Below are positions 18,484 through 27,936 of a DNA stretch of 64,000 nucleotides, piece by piece. A program made the position numbers and the translations under genes. This DNA is from Bacteroides sp. Marseille-P3684 (GTDB taxonomy: Bacteria > Bacteroidota > Bacteroidia > Bacteroidales > Bacteroidaceae). The notes under the pieces are model-generated. The model saw only the letters and a list, made by a program, of their open reading frames with translations, made no database searches and was not told the DNA's origin. The stretch lies in NCBI RefSeq assembly GCF_900291465.1, contig NZ_LT985808.1:2200181-2264180 (forward strand). Direction: 5' to 3'. How positions within the stretch are numbered: the stretch's first letter is position 1; the number at the start of each line of letters is the position of its first letter.

Positions 18484-18639
18484 ATGGCAAAGAAAACTGT
18501 AGCAACCCTGCAAACGGGTAAGGAAGGACGTTCTTATACCAAGGTCATTAAGATGGTTAAGTCTCCTAAAACAGGTGCTTACGTATTTGATGAACAAATG
18601 GTTCCGAACGACAAAGTGCAAGACTTCTTCAAGAAGTAA
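18484..18639 (+). CDS. DUF4295 small basic protein
   Basis: 51 residues, MAKKTVATLQTGKEGRSYTK ... DKVQDFFKK, translated from the bases and ending TAA 18637-18639. This short lysine-rich protein accompanies rpmB-rpmG in Bacteroidales and is annotated as DUF4295. A ribosome-associated role is plausible but unproven. It starts 12 bases after rpmG. In many Bacteroides genomes ftsY follows, but here a terminator and then non-coding DNA follow. Confidence 0.9.
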   Translation: MAKKTVATLQTGKEGRSYTKVIKMVKSPKTGAYVFDEQMVPNDKVQDFFKK

Positions 18640-18680
18640 GAAGTACATAAAGGACATATTCCATTTTGTAAATATCAGGA

Positions 18681-18719
18681 AGTCGGAAGTAGCTGAATAA
18701 GTTTCTTCCGACTTTTTTT
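18681..18719 (+). terminator. Terminator of the rpmB operon
   Basis: Perfect arms AGTCGGAAG (18681-18689) and CTTCCGACT (18705-18713), then six T. Confidence 0.93.
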
Positions 18720-19449
18720 CGCTTAAAACAAACAAGTAACTGCCGTAAATCTGCTTCTTGATTTGGATTAAGCAGGAATAGGGATGTGATATGGAGCTGA
18801 TTAATTCCTGATGACTTATAGAGCCGGTTGACTAGTTGGAGTCGGTCGGCTTTTCTTTATGTCCGGAATCGGATAGGAATTTGGGATAGAGCAGCCGGCT
18901 TAACTGAAAAGTATGAGAGTTATTGAGAACAAGCAGGAGGAAAAGCGATGGATGTCATTTGTGCAATCCACGAATCGTGTAGGGACATTTAAAAAGGCTT
19001 AGCAACGATTATCAACGATACTTGAACAACAAAAAAGGCGCCCGTAAAGAGCGCCAGAATAATCGATTGTAATCAATTTAACTAATTTACAATCAAGTAT
19101 TTATTTCCCGATGCAGCATGCATACATCATTGAATGTCAGCGATAAGGCTCTTTAATCGGTACAAACGCTCTTCTGACAATTGGAAGAAGTCAAAAAGAA
19201 AGTGCAATTCGTTCGCACTCAATCGTTTGGCATCATGGCGTTGTGCCGTCTTTTTACAGCTGTTTGCGAAATGTCCTCAGTCATGCACAAGGCGTTGATT
19301 GACAAAGGGTTTCTCCGCAGATGTTACAGAACGCTTGTATGCGTGCAAAGATATGATTTTTCTTTGTAAATTCGTGATTATTACTCGAATATATTTGTTA
19401 CCTTTGCATTGAGCAAAAATACTTAGTCCACTGAGTAAAATGTAATGGT
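18720..19449. other. Non-coding stretch at the left edge of the accessory island
   Basis: No convincing gene; a 62-codon frame at 19181-19369 lacks family signals. Contents: an 11-bp stem (with G-U pairs) at 18822-18851 followed by TTTT, a minus-strand terminator at 19031-19055, and a block (about 19000-19135) resembling 51075-51215 at the other side of the integrase module. Upstream of the ATPase gene are a -7-like TACCTTTG (19399-19406) and a near-palindrome at 19421-19436. Confidence 0.6.
19031..19055 (-). terminator. Minus-strand terminator-like hairpin at island edge
   Basis: GGCGC (19037-19041) and GCGCC (19051-19055) form a stem. Six A upstream on the plus strand give a T-tract on the minus strand. 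Confidence 0.6.
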
Positions 19450-20634
19450 ATGTATAAACGAGCGGAATATCAGGTAATTACAGACAGGATGAAAGAGCCA
19501 CGTAGGTTCATCCAAGTGGTGATGGGTGCCCGTCAGATAGGTAAATCTACCGTGGTCAAGCAAGTGTTGCAAGACTTGGATATGCCTTACCAGTTCTTTT
19601 CTGCCGACAATGTTCCGGCTACGAATAGTGCTTGGATATCCGATTGCTGGGCGGCTGTGCGCAGTTTGAAGGAAAGCCGAGGATGGGAGAGTGTCATCCT
19701 TGTGATTGATGAGATACAGAAAATAGCCAACTGGAGCGAGGTGGTAAAAAAGGAATGGGACGATGATACGTTTCACGACCGAAATATCAAAGTTCTGCTT
19801 TTGGGAAGTAGCCGTGTGTTGTTGGAGAAAGGCTTGTCCGAATCCTTGGCTGGGCGGTTTGAAGAAATACGCATGAGCCATTGGAGTTATCGTGAGATGC
19901 AGGAGTGCTTCGGTTTCTCGCTTGACCAATACTTGTTTTATGGAGGCTATCCCGGTGCGGCAACCTTGATTGGCGATGAAGACCGTTTCAGTCAATACAT
20001 TCAGTCTTCCATTATCGAAGCCACCATTAACAAAGACATTCTGATGGACACGCCAATAAGCAAACCAGCCTTGCTCCGCCAAACCTTTGAGTTGGGTGCA
20101 GCCTATTCAGGCGAATTGCTTTCACTGAACAAAATGTTAGGTTCGCTTCAAGATGCCGGAAACACAGTTACCTTGGCAGGATATATCAACCTGTTGGATG
20201 AAAGCGGATTGCTGTGCGGTCTCCAGAAGTTCAGTGTGGATATGGCTCGAAGGCGTGCCAGTATCCCCAAGTTGCAGGTATATAACAATGCGTTGAAGAT
20301 GGTGTATAGTCCGTTGACCTTTGAGCAGGCGATATTCAATCGCAAGGCATGGGGACGCATCTTTGAATCGGGTATCGGTGCCTATCTGGTAAGCCAATCC
20401 TTTGTGCATCGCTTTGAAGTATTCTATTGGCGTGAGCGGGATGATGAAGTGGATTTTGTTCTGCGTAAGAAAGGTTCGGTAGTTGCCATTGAGGTGAAAA
20501 GTAATGCAGAAAAGCGGACTGATGGATTGGATAAGTTCCGCAAGCTGTTCAATCCGCAATCAGCGTTTATTGTCGGAGACGGAGGAATTAGTGCAGAGGA
20601 TTTTCTTTCGACGGATTTGAGGAAGTTGTTTTGA
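19450..20634 (+). CDS. AAA-family ATPase with DUF4143 domain
   Basis: 394 residues. The N-terminal ATPase has Walker A GARQIGKST near residue 26 and Walker B VILVIDEIQK near 90. The C-terminal DUF4143 region ends in VDFVLRKKGSVVAIEVKSN, which has the D...E-x-K pattern of a restriction-endonuclease-like fold. Such proteins are common in Bacteroidetes and archaeal genomes, often in defence or mobile regions, with unknown function. Monocistronic on the plus strand. It lies just inside the left edge of the island. Confidence 0.88.
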   Translation: MYKRAEYQVITDRMKEPRRFIQVVMGARQIGKSTVVKQVLQDLDMPYQFFSADNVPATNSAWISDCWAAVRSLKESRGWESVILVIDEIQKIANWSEVVKKEWDDDTFHDRNIKVLLLGSSRVLLEKGLSESLAGRFEEIRMSHWSYREMQECFGFSLDQYLFYGGYPGAATLIGDEDRFSQYIQSSIIEATINKDILMDTPISKPALLRQTFELGAAYSGELLSLNKMLGSLQDAGNTVTLAGYINLLDESGLLCGLQKFSVDMARRRASIPKLQVYNNALKMVYSPLTFEQAIFNRKAWGRIFESGIGAYLVSQSFVHRFEVFYWRERDDEVDFVLRKKGSVVAIEVKSNAEKRTDGLDKFRKLFNPQSAFIVGDGGISAEDFLSTDLRKLF

Positions 20635-20724
20635 AGTTGGAATAATAAAAAGGAATAGCTATGGATACGTTAAGTCTCACAAAAGTAAAATCATTGTTCA
20701 TCCTAACTTTAATACAAAGAGACG

Positions 20725-21003
20725 ATGGACAAAAGAAACAAACTTTGGAGACGCCAACAAATGGCACGTATGTTTAAGGCTCGTATGATTCTTTATGCCG
20801 CTTACGGACATCCTATTATCCATGATGATGGAAGTGTGGTTGAGCATCCACATTGGTTTGAACTGGCAAAAGACAAATGGGCAAAGGTTTATCAATCTAC
20901 GGGAACTCCATGCAGCTGCTGGATTTGCAGAGGGGAAAGATACAATCGTAGAGAGTATAAGAAGGAAACTTTGCGCATTATTCGAGAATCTACTGAAGAC
21001 TAA
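20725..21003 (+). CDS. Conserved hypothetical protein with CxCWxC motif
   Basis: 92 residues, basic at both ends. The C-terminal half has TPCSCWICRGERYNRREYKKET; the three closely spaced Cys could coordinate a metal with a further ligand. I recall this short protein as widespread in Bacteroidetes accessory regions, without assigned function. It stands between the DUF4143 ATPase and a convergent hydrolase gene, with a shared terminator downstream. Confidence 0.75.
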   Translation: MDKRNKLWRRQQMARMFKARMILYAAYGHPIIHDDGSVVEHPHWFELAKDKWAKVYQSTGTPCSCWICRGERYNRREYKKETLRIIRESTED

Positions 21004-21009
21004 AGTTCG

Positions 21010-21050
21010 GGTCACTTCTTTCCGCCTTATGGGGTAGGAAGTGACCTTAT
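21010..21050. terminator. Bidirectional terminator-like hairpin
   Basis: Perfect 9-bp arms 21010-21018 and 21038-21046 between convergent genes. TTATTTTAT follows on the plus strand. Confidence 0.65.
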
Positions 21051-21640
21051 TTTATAAGTTTCTCCACCAGCGGTACATAATACTCCCGCACTTCTTCCAC
21101 CGTAGGCGTATGAGCACCGGGAAAGTGATAAGCATGGGTGTAGTGTTGCAGGAACAATGGTTCAAAGTGTGCCAAACGGTCATTCTCTCCGAAGAGTCCC
21201 CAGATGTGGTCGGTCATTTCCGGTCGCCAATCATCCCATTGATGCGCTTGTATGTCGGCAAATTCATCTATCAGCGGTTTGTCTATCATGAAATGTTGCC
21301 GTCCGTCCACTCGTGGTGATTTGTACTCATGTACTCCGATACGTTCAGAAAGAAAATGGGCCATCTCAAAATGGGGATTACCCAATAGGGCAGGTATTCC
21401 CAAATGCGATGCTACTATCTGTGCCAAGAAAGAGCCATTGCTATTACCCACCAATACGCTGGGGCGTTCACGCTCGCAAAGGGCCGTAATGAATGCCAGC
21501 GCTTTGCGAGGATGAAGTGGAAGGTCAGGCGTGAGAACTTCCGCTTTGTCTGCGAATGCCTGCTTCAATGCTTGGGCAGGTATGCAACTGCCCGAAGCGA
21601 AGAAACCATGTAGGAAAAGGATTTTTGTAGTCATCATCAT
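21047..21640 (-). CDS. Alpha/beta hydrolase, YqiA-like esterase
   Basis: 197 residues from the first of three consecutive ATG codons (21640); an in-frame ATG further upstream would add eight unlikely residues. FLHGFFASG near the N-terminus is the oxyanion region, VGNSNGSF the GxSxG nucleophile elbow, FGENDRLAHFE the Asp and PGAHTPT the His. Size and order match small esterases of the YqiA/UPF0227 type. Substrate unknown. It does not look like part of the adjacent phosphatase/ATPase operon, from which it is separated by 45 bases, but it is co-directional. Confidence 0.8.
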   Translation of the reverse strand: MMMTTKILFLHGFFASGSCIPAQALKQAFADKAEVLTPDLPLHPRKALAFITALCERERPSVLVGNSNGSFLAQIVASHLGIPALLGNPHFEMAHFLSERIGVHEYKSPRVDGRQHFMIDKPLIDEFADIQAHQWDDWRPEMTDHIWGLFGENDRLAHFEPLFLQHYTHAYHFPGAHTPTVEEVREYYVPLVEKLIK

Positions 21641-21685
21641 TGCTCGTTTATAAAACATCGTCAATTACTATATTGTTCAATTTCA

Positions 21686-22375
21686 CTATAATTCCACTTT
21701 TATGAATGAATAATTATCATCCATGTCAGAAGCCATGTCATTCAAACATTTCAGATTAGTATTATCACTTGACGCCATATATTCTTCTACGGGGACCTGT
21801 TTATGAAAACCATCTGAACACAATAAGAATACATCGTTCTTTTGGGCAGATACTATTTTAATAGGAATTTCATCTTTAAGCTCATCACCCATGACAGCGC
21901 GAGTTACTATTGCTCCATATTTCTCATAAATCGAGGGTGGTATATTCACTTTAGCTGCTAGCTGCTGCACGATGGAATGATCAGTTGTACAGGTCATCAT
22001 CTCGCCATCGCTGTATTTATATACTCGACTATCACCCAGCCAAGCAATATATGCCTGATCGTTGAGTATCAAAAGGATAGCAATAACAGCTCCCATCTTT
22101 TTTCCACCCAATTCCATCCGTTTAACCATAAGGGCATCGTTGGCAAAAGCAATTGACTCCCTTATTAAATCTTTCGGAGAGTAATTCGTCCTATTTTTCT
22201 CTATAAAACTCACAATTTTTGTAGCTACGATCTGAGCGGCTATCTCACTATGTGAGTAGCCACCCATACCATCAGCTAAAACAAATATTGCAGAGTCAGC
22301 AGACAGTGACCGATGGATTACATAATCCTGATTCACTGTTCTGCTACCTTTATTTGAATATTCTGTTATGTTCAT
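21686..22375 (-). CDS. PP2C-family protein phosphatase, last gene of the MADS-like operon
   Basis: 229 residues. Metal-binding motifs of PPM phosphatases are present: RTVNQDYVI, FVLADGMGGYSHSE, AWLGDSRVYKYSDGE, and VFLLCSDGFHKQV. It should remove phosphates from Ser/Thr in a metal-dependent way. Its ATG overlaps the stop of the HerA-ATPase gene by 4 bases (ATGA), tying it to the operon that encodes a Ser/Thr kinase three genes upstream. It is therefore the likely antagonist of that kinase. Cytosolic, with no membrane segment. Confidence 0.88.
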   Translation of the reverse strand: MNITEYSNKGSRTVNQDYVIHRSLSADSAIFVLADGMGGYSHSEIAAQIVATKIVSFIEKNRTNYSPKDLIRESIAFANDALMVKRMELGGKKMGAVIAILLILNDQAYIAWLGDSRVYKYSDGEMMTCTTDHSIVQQLAAKVNIPPSIYEKYGAIVTRAVMGDELKDEIPIKIVSAQKNDVFLLCSDGFHKQVPVEEYMASSDNTNLKCLNDMASDMDDNYSFIKVEL

Positions 22376-25300
22376 TCTTTTACAGCTTGTATCGTATCAC
22401 CACCATGTTTTGTTACACGTGGGCGAATACTGATTTTTATAGGACGCTGGGTTATCGCCTTATCGGTAGCTTTGTTTGCCCACAGGTATGCTTCACCAGA
22501 GCCTAATGCAGCCATTTCTGTGGCTGTTAAGGTCTGCAGTGGAGTTATCGCTTTCTGAACATGCTTAACCCAGGCCGGTGAACTAAATCGGTGCATCACA
22601 ACCATAGAACTTAATTCTATAATTTCCGTAGGCAAGCTCATCGGATCTTGGCTTGCAATCATGATGGAAACACCTTTATGACGCATCTCTCGGATTGCGG
22701 TCGTAATAGAATCCACCAATTCCTTGTTGTTCATATATTTATGAGCTTCATCAAAGACGATAAACTTATTGAAAGCCTTGCCGTCCACAGTCATTACACT
22801 TGAGAAGATATTAAGCATGACAACAAACAGGCCAAGAGCTTCCTCTTTTTCAATAAACTCATCGCGTAAATCGACTATAATCAATCTTCCCGGACGAAGA
22901 TATTGCTGTAGCTTACATCCGTCAGAAATATACTCCTCTGCAAAATCCAATTTTGTATTGGCTAATGCCCTCTGAGAAGTAGAAAGATGATCGCTGTTTG
23001 CAACACCCTGGCGAATATTTGCCAACGACATATTGTAGCGACATGCTTTCATTATCTGTTTGAGCTCTTTGATATAAGCAGAATCATTACCTAAAGCAGC
23101 CAAAAGGAACAACCAATCTCGTACAGCCAACTCAGAAGAATCAAAACCAATAGCATGTACTTCCAAGTCCGGATATTGAGCCTTGCGTAATTCCACTTGT
23201 GCTTCAGGAGCTAAGAGGATAACATCTTTAACAGAGTGAGCTTCTGCACCGTATTCAGTTTTTAACTTAGCCAGCTGATCTGCTTCATCATTAGGATATA
23301 CCATCGACGTAAACTCGGGAGCATAATCCATGCTTTCACTGTAGTGGAAAATAACCCCAGCCATAGGAGCAGGCAGTTTGTTTACCTTGGAATACTGCTT
23401 CAGAACCATCTCTGTGACAGAACCGATGGTATAACTCTTACCAGCACCTTGTACGCCAAACAAACTAATTGTATTACACTCGTTCAAGTCCATACCAATC
23501 ACGCGCCCATTTGAAACCATTTTCCCTAATACTCCGAATTGAGGAGAATCATTGTTTTTCCCAACAATGACATCTACCAAAGGCTCCTGATAATTCGGAT
23601 CGATTTCAGGCTGGTGACCCCGTTCTTTTATAGGGTCTGCCGGTAATGAATCATCACTTCCAGTATCATTTTCTTTATTATCCGCATTGGTATCAGGAAC
23701 TTCGGGTTCAGTATGTATGGAATCAGCTACAGGGACTTGCTCTTTCGATTTAGGACTGGTTTCTACTGCTGCTGTTTGTGAATTGTCAGACTCTTCTTCT
23801 GGATGATCAAGGATTACAGAAAGATTTTCTGCTTTAGCCTTAGCTGAATTTTCAGTCTTCGACATAACTGGATCAGCTTCTGGTTTCTTCAGAACAATTA
23901 CTTCATAATCCGTATCAATATGCGGTGATATCTCAACTGGCTGAACAGGTTTTGGTTGACCTTCCATGTCCGTTGTAGCAAGGCTGAATGTCGGCTCGAA
24001 GAAATTGATAAAGTCATTATCTTGAGCTTCCAGAATTTGAGTATTCAAGTCACTATTGTCATCGAGAATCTGTTCAATGACAGGATTTCCCATTGTGTAG
24101 ATTAACGTGTCACCATAGAAATCCTTCTTTTGACGTTCAGTTTGCATGAAATCAAAAATCACGCCAAGTCGTTTGAAACGAACGGAATAACCATCAGAGA
24201 GTTTGCTTAAAAATACTTTGTATTCATGAGCCTTATCCGGATTAAGTTGTCCATATCGTAATGAACGATTGATATAAAATTCCAGAAGCGACTTTAATTC
24301 CAACACTTTTAGTTCACGGTCAAGTCTGTCATGACCATCGACTGCAATTTCAAAATGGGAGCGAAGTGCTAAGATGGTATTTTCAATCTGGTTGACAATT
24401 TTCATGTGTAGCTCATCAGCTTGATAATAAGCATTTCTGCATTTTATCTCAACCACATTAAATAAGATCTCCTTACGCTTAACATCTATCTTGACAACAA
24501 GATTATCTGCACGTTCTTGGCTTTCGCTATCCAAGTCAACGAATAAATCTTTATGCAGATCAATCGGAATCATGATTGATTCTGTCGTGATGCCCTTCTT
24601 TTCCAGGAAACGTTTGGTTAAGGTCGTACCTATTACTTCAAATCCTTTCCGGGATGTTGTATTGACTTGCATAATCAACGAGCTGCTCACAGAACGGACA
24701 TCCTCTAGAATTTGCTTGAAGTTCTTCTTGTCTTCAATATCAATTCCATACTGTTTGAAAAGCGGAACCATCAAGGATGCAATTTCGCTGGTCGGTTTCG
24801 TGGTCAGATAAGAAGACACACCTGTCGCTTCGTCATTCGGGACATAATCCAACAGATACGGAACATCGGAATCTCCAAGACAGGGAAGGTCATAGAATTC
24901 AGGACCCATATTTTTATCAAATGTAATCACCCAATCGCTGCTGTCATGAATAAACGACAGCAACATCATATCACTCTCCTTCAAACGGAGTGTAGTTGCC
25001 GGTACAGATTCTTCGATGGTAGAAGAAAGCATTTTACCAATCACTTCTTGCAAACGGGCAAACAGGCTAACTTCCAAATTAGCCGATTCTGAAACCGGGT
25101 TCGGCAAACTCTTATTGGAATAATAGCGATTCCAAACGAATGTTTTACCAATCGGCTTCGCTTCTACAATATCCCTGCAAATTGTACCATTCAAGAAGAA
25201 AGAACGACTTAGTTCACTTGGACGAGAGGGCTCTGTATTTACAATAAACGGATTCACCAGAAAAGACAGATGAGCTTGATAGTCATCATGTTTGTTGATA

Positions 25301-27933
25301 AAGTCACTCGTCTTATTTAAAGAAAAGCGAAGTTTTGGGAACAAGCGGTTTGCAGAAGCTTGTGAAAACACTTCCGCATCGTTGGCAACTACAGATTCTG
25401 GATCGAGCAAATCCTTGAAAGCTTCACCCGACTGCAACATATTCTCATCGGTAAACAACCTGATTTCATAGGTCAGTTCATGCCCAATTCCTATCTTCTC
25501 CAAGCATACCAATGCCTCTGCGAATGTAGCTGCATCGCCTGCATTGAATAAATTGATAATCAGTTTATCTGTATAAGGATGAGATACACTGTAGTTAAAA
25601 AGATGACGTACTACCAACTCAAGGTTTACATCGCTATCAATACGTTTCTCTCTTGCCACATTCAGCAGCATGGAAACATAGGATTTCAACTGACGATTAC
25701 CCGAAGAAAAAGCCTCTTCCGATTGGGTCGGTTGCGCATAAGCACCCCAACCAAACGTCAGTTCACCGATATATTGATAGGCTTCCTTTAGCGGGTCATC
25801 ACTCAATACAATAGGTGCTACATTCATCGGTATTTGACCCTGGAAAAGTTTGTCCAATTTTCGATACCAAGCTTTTTTATACTTTGGATTCTCAATGGTA
25901 CGCTCTTCCCAGTCTTGATACAGCTCATAGAGATTTACAATCCAAGCCAGTCGCAACGGATGCAAAGGACTGATCATTTTAATCTTAGTCTTACTGCCAT
26001 CAGGCATTTCTACCGATAACAGTACTGTATCAATATTTTGCAGTTTGACGACAGTATCCGTGCTAAGATCTTTCTCCAGTTCTTCCCTGAGCCAAGCATC
26101 ATACTCAGACAGATAAGCTTTAATCAAGCCCAAATTGCTGGTGAAATCCAACGTGCTGGTCAAACCGGTTTCGTCTTCTGCTGACTCTCTGATGATAGCA
26201 AAGAGGTCTTCTCTTAATGCTCCCAATTCATTCGGAATATGAATGTCAGAAACAGGAACGAACAGCGGTTCACGATCGGCTGTATCATTCGGATTCATCA
26301 AGTAAGCATCTGTCGGATTACCGCCGAGTAAAGCTTCGATGTAACCAAAATCATTTGCATTTTTCAAGAAGGTAGATTCCAGTTGAATCAACTTCTTCGA
26401 CATTTGAATTTGGTAAGCATAAGCAGATCCAAAATCAAAATGATAGGTATTGTTCAGATTACCATCTACCCACCGATTACGATCTATGCCATCGGTAGGA
26501 ATGTCCAACTCTTCATTTTTAGCTAAATGAGCCGAACGATAGAGTATGATGGCTTGTGTGTAGCTGTTGACTTTGGCACGTTTGTCTATCTGACCTTCGG
26601 GAGCTTCTCCATCGTTCACAATGGTAAATACAGCAGATTCGTTACAGTAAGCAACATGGTGTTCCAAGCGATACTGTTCCATTTGAAGGTTGGGATTTTC
26701 TTTCTTGGCTTCTTCCCACGCTGCTTGTACCTGGTCTTCCTTGAATATTTTCTTTTGCTCAAGTACAATGCCATTCTCGTCTAAAGCTCGGACACGAAGC
26801 ATATAATCACCTTCGTCAAACATTCCGTCTGCAATGTTCACTGACATCTTGCGTGTAGCACGCTTGTTGGTTCCTACTTTAGCTTTTTTAATTATACCCA
26901 CTTCTGAAAAGTCATCGATGTCAACCAAGGCTATTTCGAAAGAAACAATAGCGGGGTTATCTTTAGGCGCAGGATCAGTTGTAATGGTAAAGGAAACTTT
27001 TGATTTCTTCTCCGGTAAGATGTTCAGGACAAAATTCCCTTCTTCATCCTTGACCAATTCTTTCTTTGAATCCTTACCTGTATTCAAGTCCACCATTACC
27101 TTCACAGGTCCGGAAGAACCTATTTCAAGCCAAGGCACCTTCGCGTAATTAAATTCCGGATGTTTACAAAGAATACACTCAAACAGCGAGTTGGCATCAT
27201 TCAAAGAATCATCAGAAGTCAAGAAGGTCATGAGCGCACGCTGAATGGTTCCTCTTTCAATCGGAAGAGAGGCTATACGGTCAGCTGCAGTCAAAGAAAA
27301 ATCAGCAAGAATGGCCGATGCTTTCTCTTTATTCAGCATAAAGCGTCTGCGGACAGCATTCTCTTCTTTGAAAAGTTCACTGTCCGGCCACATACCAAAT
27401 ACAAACAACCCATTTCCCCAAGCCTCACTTGAATACTGATTCAGTTCAAGGTACAGGATATAGGAAATAAGATCACTCTTGTAGGCATGCACTTCATCTC
27501 TTAACAGCTCAAAAATTTGGGACCAGTTAGATGTCTTTTCTTCAGGCATTTCATCCATCAATTTATAGATAAAGGAATCCTGAAGGTCTGATGCCGACAA
27601 GTTTTGGAATGTAGCGTCACCATAGGAGTCTTCAGCTGATGTTCTACTGTTGGTCGGGACCAAAATCAATACTGCTTTGGATGGGTCATTTCTCAATTCA
27701 ATGAGTTTCGTTGCATGGATATATTCATCCCCTTTTTCTTCTTCCGAGAGGATGAATACAGAAAGGCTTTCATTGATAGGGCGCAATAAAGGAAGCAACA
27801 CACGAAGTTCCTTCAGAGCAAGACCGGTTATCTTCATACAATGCCCTGGGCGAACCTGCTTCAGCTTTGGTGCATATATTTCAACGACGTGTTGAATAAA
27901 ACGTTCGTAATATAGTGTTCTAATTTCTTCCAT
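22372..27933 (-). CDS. Large HerA/FtsK-type ATPase with candidate PD-(D/E)xK nuclease motif
   Basis: 1853 residues. The C-terminal ~430 residues are a HerA-like translocase domain: Walker A GVQGAGKSYT near 1496 and Walker B FIVFDEAHKYM near 1728, followed by IMIASQDP and a C-terminal arginine-rich stretch. An acidic low-complexity linker (~1330-1440) precedes it. Near 1150-1165, KIDVKRKEILFNVVEIKCR has the D...E-x-K spacing of PD-(D/E)xK nucleases. The first ~1100 residues are not recognised. Architecture recalls large HerA proteins of DNA-modification-linked defence such as DptH. It starts 3 bases after the upstream gene and overlaps the PP2C gene. Likely the DNA-acting effector or motor; this is inference. 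Confidence 0.8.
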   Translation of the reverse strand: MEEIRTLYYERFIQHVVEIYAPKLKQVRPGHCMKITGLALKELRVLLPLLRPINESLSVFILSEEEKGDEYIHATKLIELRNDPSKAVLILVPTNSRTSAEDSYGDATFQNLSASDLQDSFIYKLMDEMPEEKTSNWSQIFELLRDEVHAYKSDLISYILYLELNQYSSEAWGNGLFVFGMWPDSELFKEENAVRRRFMLNKEKASAILADFSLTAADRIASLPIERGTIQRALMTFLTSDDSLNDANSLFECILCKHPEFNYAKVPWLEIGSSGPVKVMVDLNTGKDSKKELVKDEEGNFVLNILPEKKSKVSFTITTDPAPKDNPAIVSFEIALVDIDDFSEVGIIKKAKVGTNKRATRKMSVNIADGMFDEGDYMLRVRALDENGIVLEQKKIFKEDQVQAAWEEAKKENPNLQMEQYRLEHHVAYCNESAVFTIVNDGEAPEGQIDKRAKVNSYTQAIILYRSAHLAKNEELDIPTDGIDRNRWVDGNLNNTYHFDFGSAYAYQIQMSKKLIQLESTFLKNANDFGYIEALLGGNPTDAYLMNPNDTADREPLFVPVSDIHIPNELGALREDLFAIIRESAEDETGLTSTLDFTSNLGLIKAYLSEYDAWLREELEKDLSTDTVVKLQNIDTVLLSVEMPDGSKTKIKMISPLHPLRLAWIVNLYELYQDWEERTIENPKYKKAWYRKLDKLFQGQIPMNVAPIVLSDDPLKEAYQYIGELTFGWGAYAQPTQSEEAFSSGNRQLKSYVSMLLNVAREKRIDSDVNLELVVRHLFNYSVSHPYTDKLIINLFNAGDAATFAEALVCLEKIGIGHELTYEIRLFTDENMLQSGEAFKDLLDPESVVANDAEVFSQASANRLFPKLRFSLNKTSDFINKHDDYQAHLSFLVNPFIVNTEPSRPSELSRSFFLNGTICRDIVEAKPIGKTFVWNRYYSNKSLPNPVSESANLEVSLFARLQEVIGKMLSSTIEESVPATTLRLKESDMMLLSFIHDSSDWVITFDKNMGPEFYDLPCLGDSDVPYLLDYVPNDEATGVSSYLTTKPTSEIASLMVPLFKQYGIDIEDKKNFKQILEDVRSVSSSLIMQVNTTSRKGFEVIGTTLTKRFLEKKGITTESIMIPIDLHKDLFVDLDSESQERADNLVVKIDVKRKEILFNVVEIKCRNAYYQADELHMKIVNQIENTILALRSHFEIAVDGHDRLDRELKVLELKSLLEFYINRSLRYGQLNPDKAHEYKVFLSKLSDGYSVRFKRLGVIFDFMQTERQKKDFYGDTLIYTMGNPVIEQILDDNSDLNTQILEAQDNDFINFFEPTFSLATTDMEGQPKPVQPVEISPHIDTDYEVIVLKKPEADPVMSKTENSAKAKAENLSVILDHPEEESDNSQTAAVETSPKSKEQVPVADSIHTEPEVPDTNADNKENDTGSDDSLPADPIKERGHQPEIDPNYQEPLVDVIVGKNNDSPQFGVLGKMVSNGRVIGMDLNECNTISLFGVQGAGKSYTIGSVTEMVLKQYSKVNKLPAPMAGVIFHYSESMDYAPEFTSMVYPNDEADQLAKLKTEYGAEAHSVKDVILLAPEAQVELRKAQYPDLEVHAIGFDSSELAVRDWLFLLAALGNDSAYIKELKQIMKACRYNMSLANIRQGVANSDHLSTSQRALANTKLDFAEEYISDGCKLQQYLRPGRLIIVDLRDEFIEKEEALGLFVVMLNIFSSVMTVDGKAFNKFIVFDEAHKYMNNKELVDSITTAIREMRHKGVSIMIASQDPMSLPTEIIELSSMVVMHRFSSPAWVKHVQKAITPLQTLTATEMAALGSGEAYLWANKATDKAITQRPIKISIRPRVTKHGGDTIQAVKE

Positions 27934-27936
27934 TGT

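Noticed and set aside
19181-19369. 62-codon plus-strand frame upstream of the DUF4143 ATPase gene
   Set aside because: No family signal; runs into the promoter region of the ATPase gene.
21047-21640. Hydrolase gene as part of the defence operon
   Set aside because: Separated by a 45-base gap from the PP2C gene and typical of a housekeeping YqiA-like esterase; no overlap coupling.
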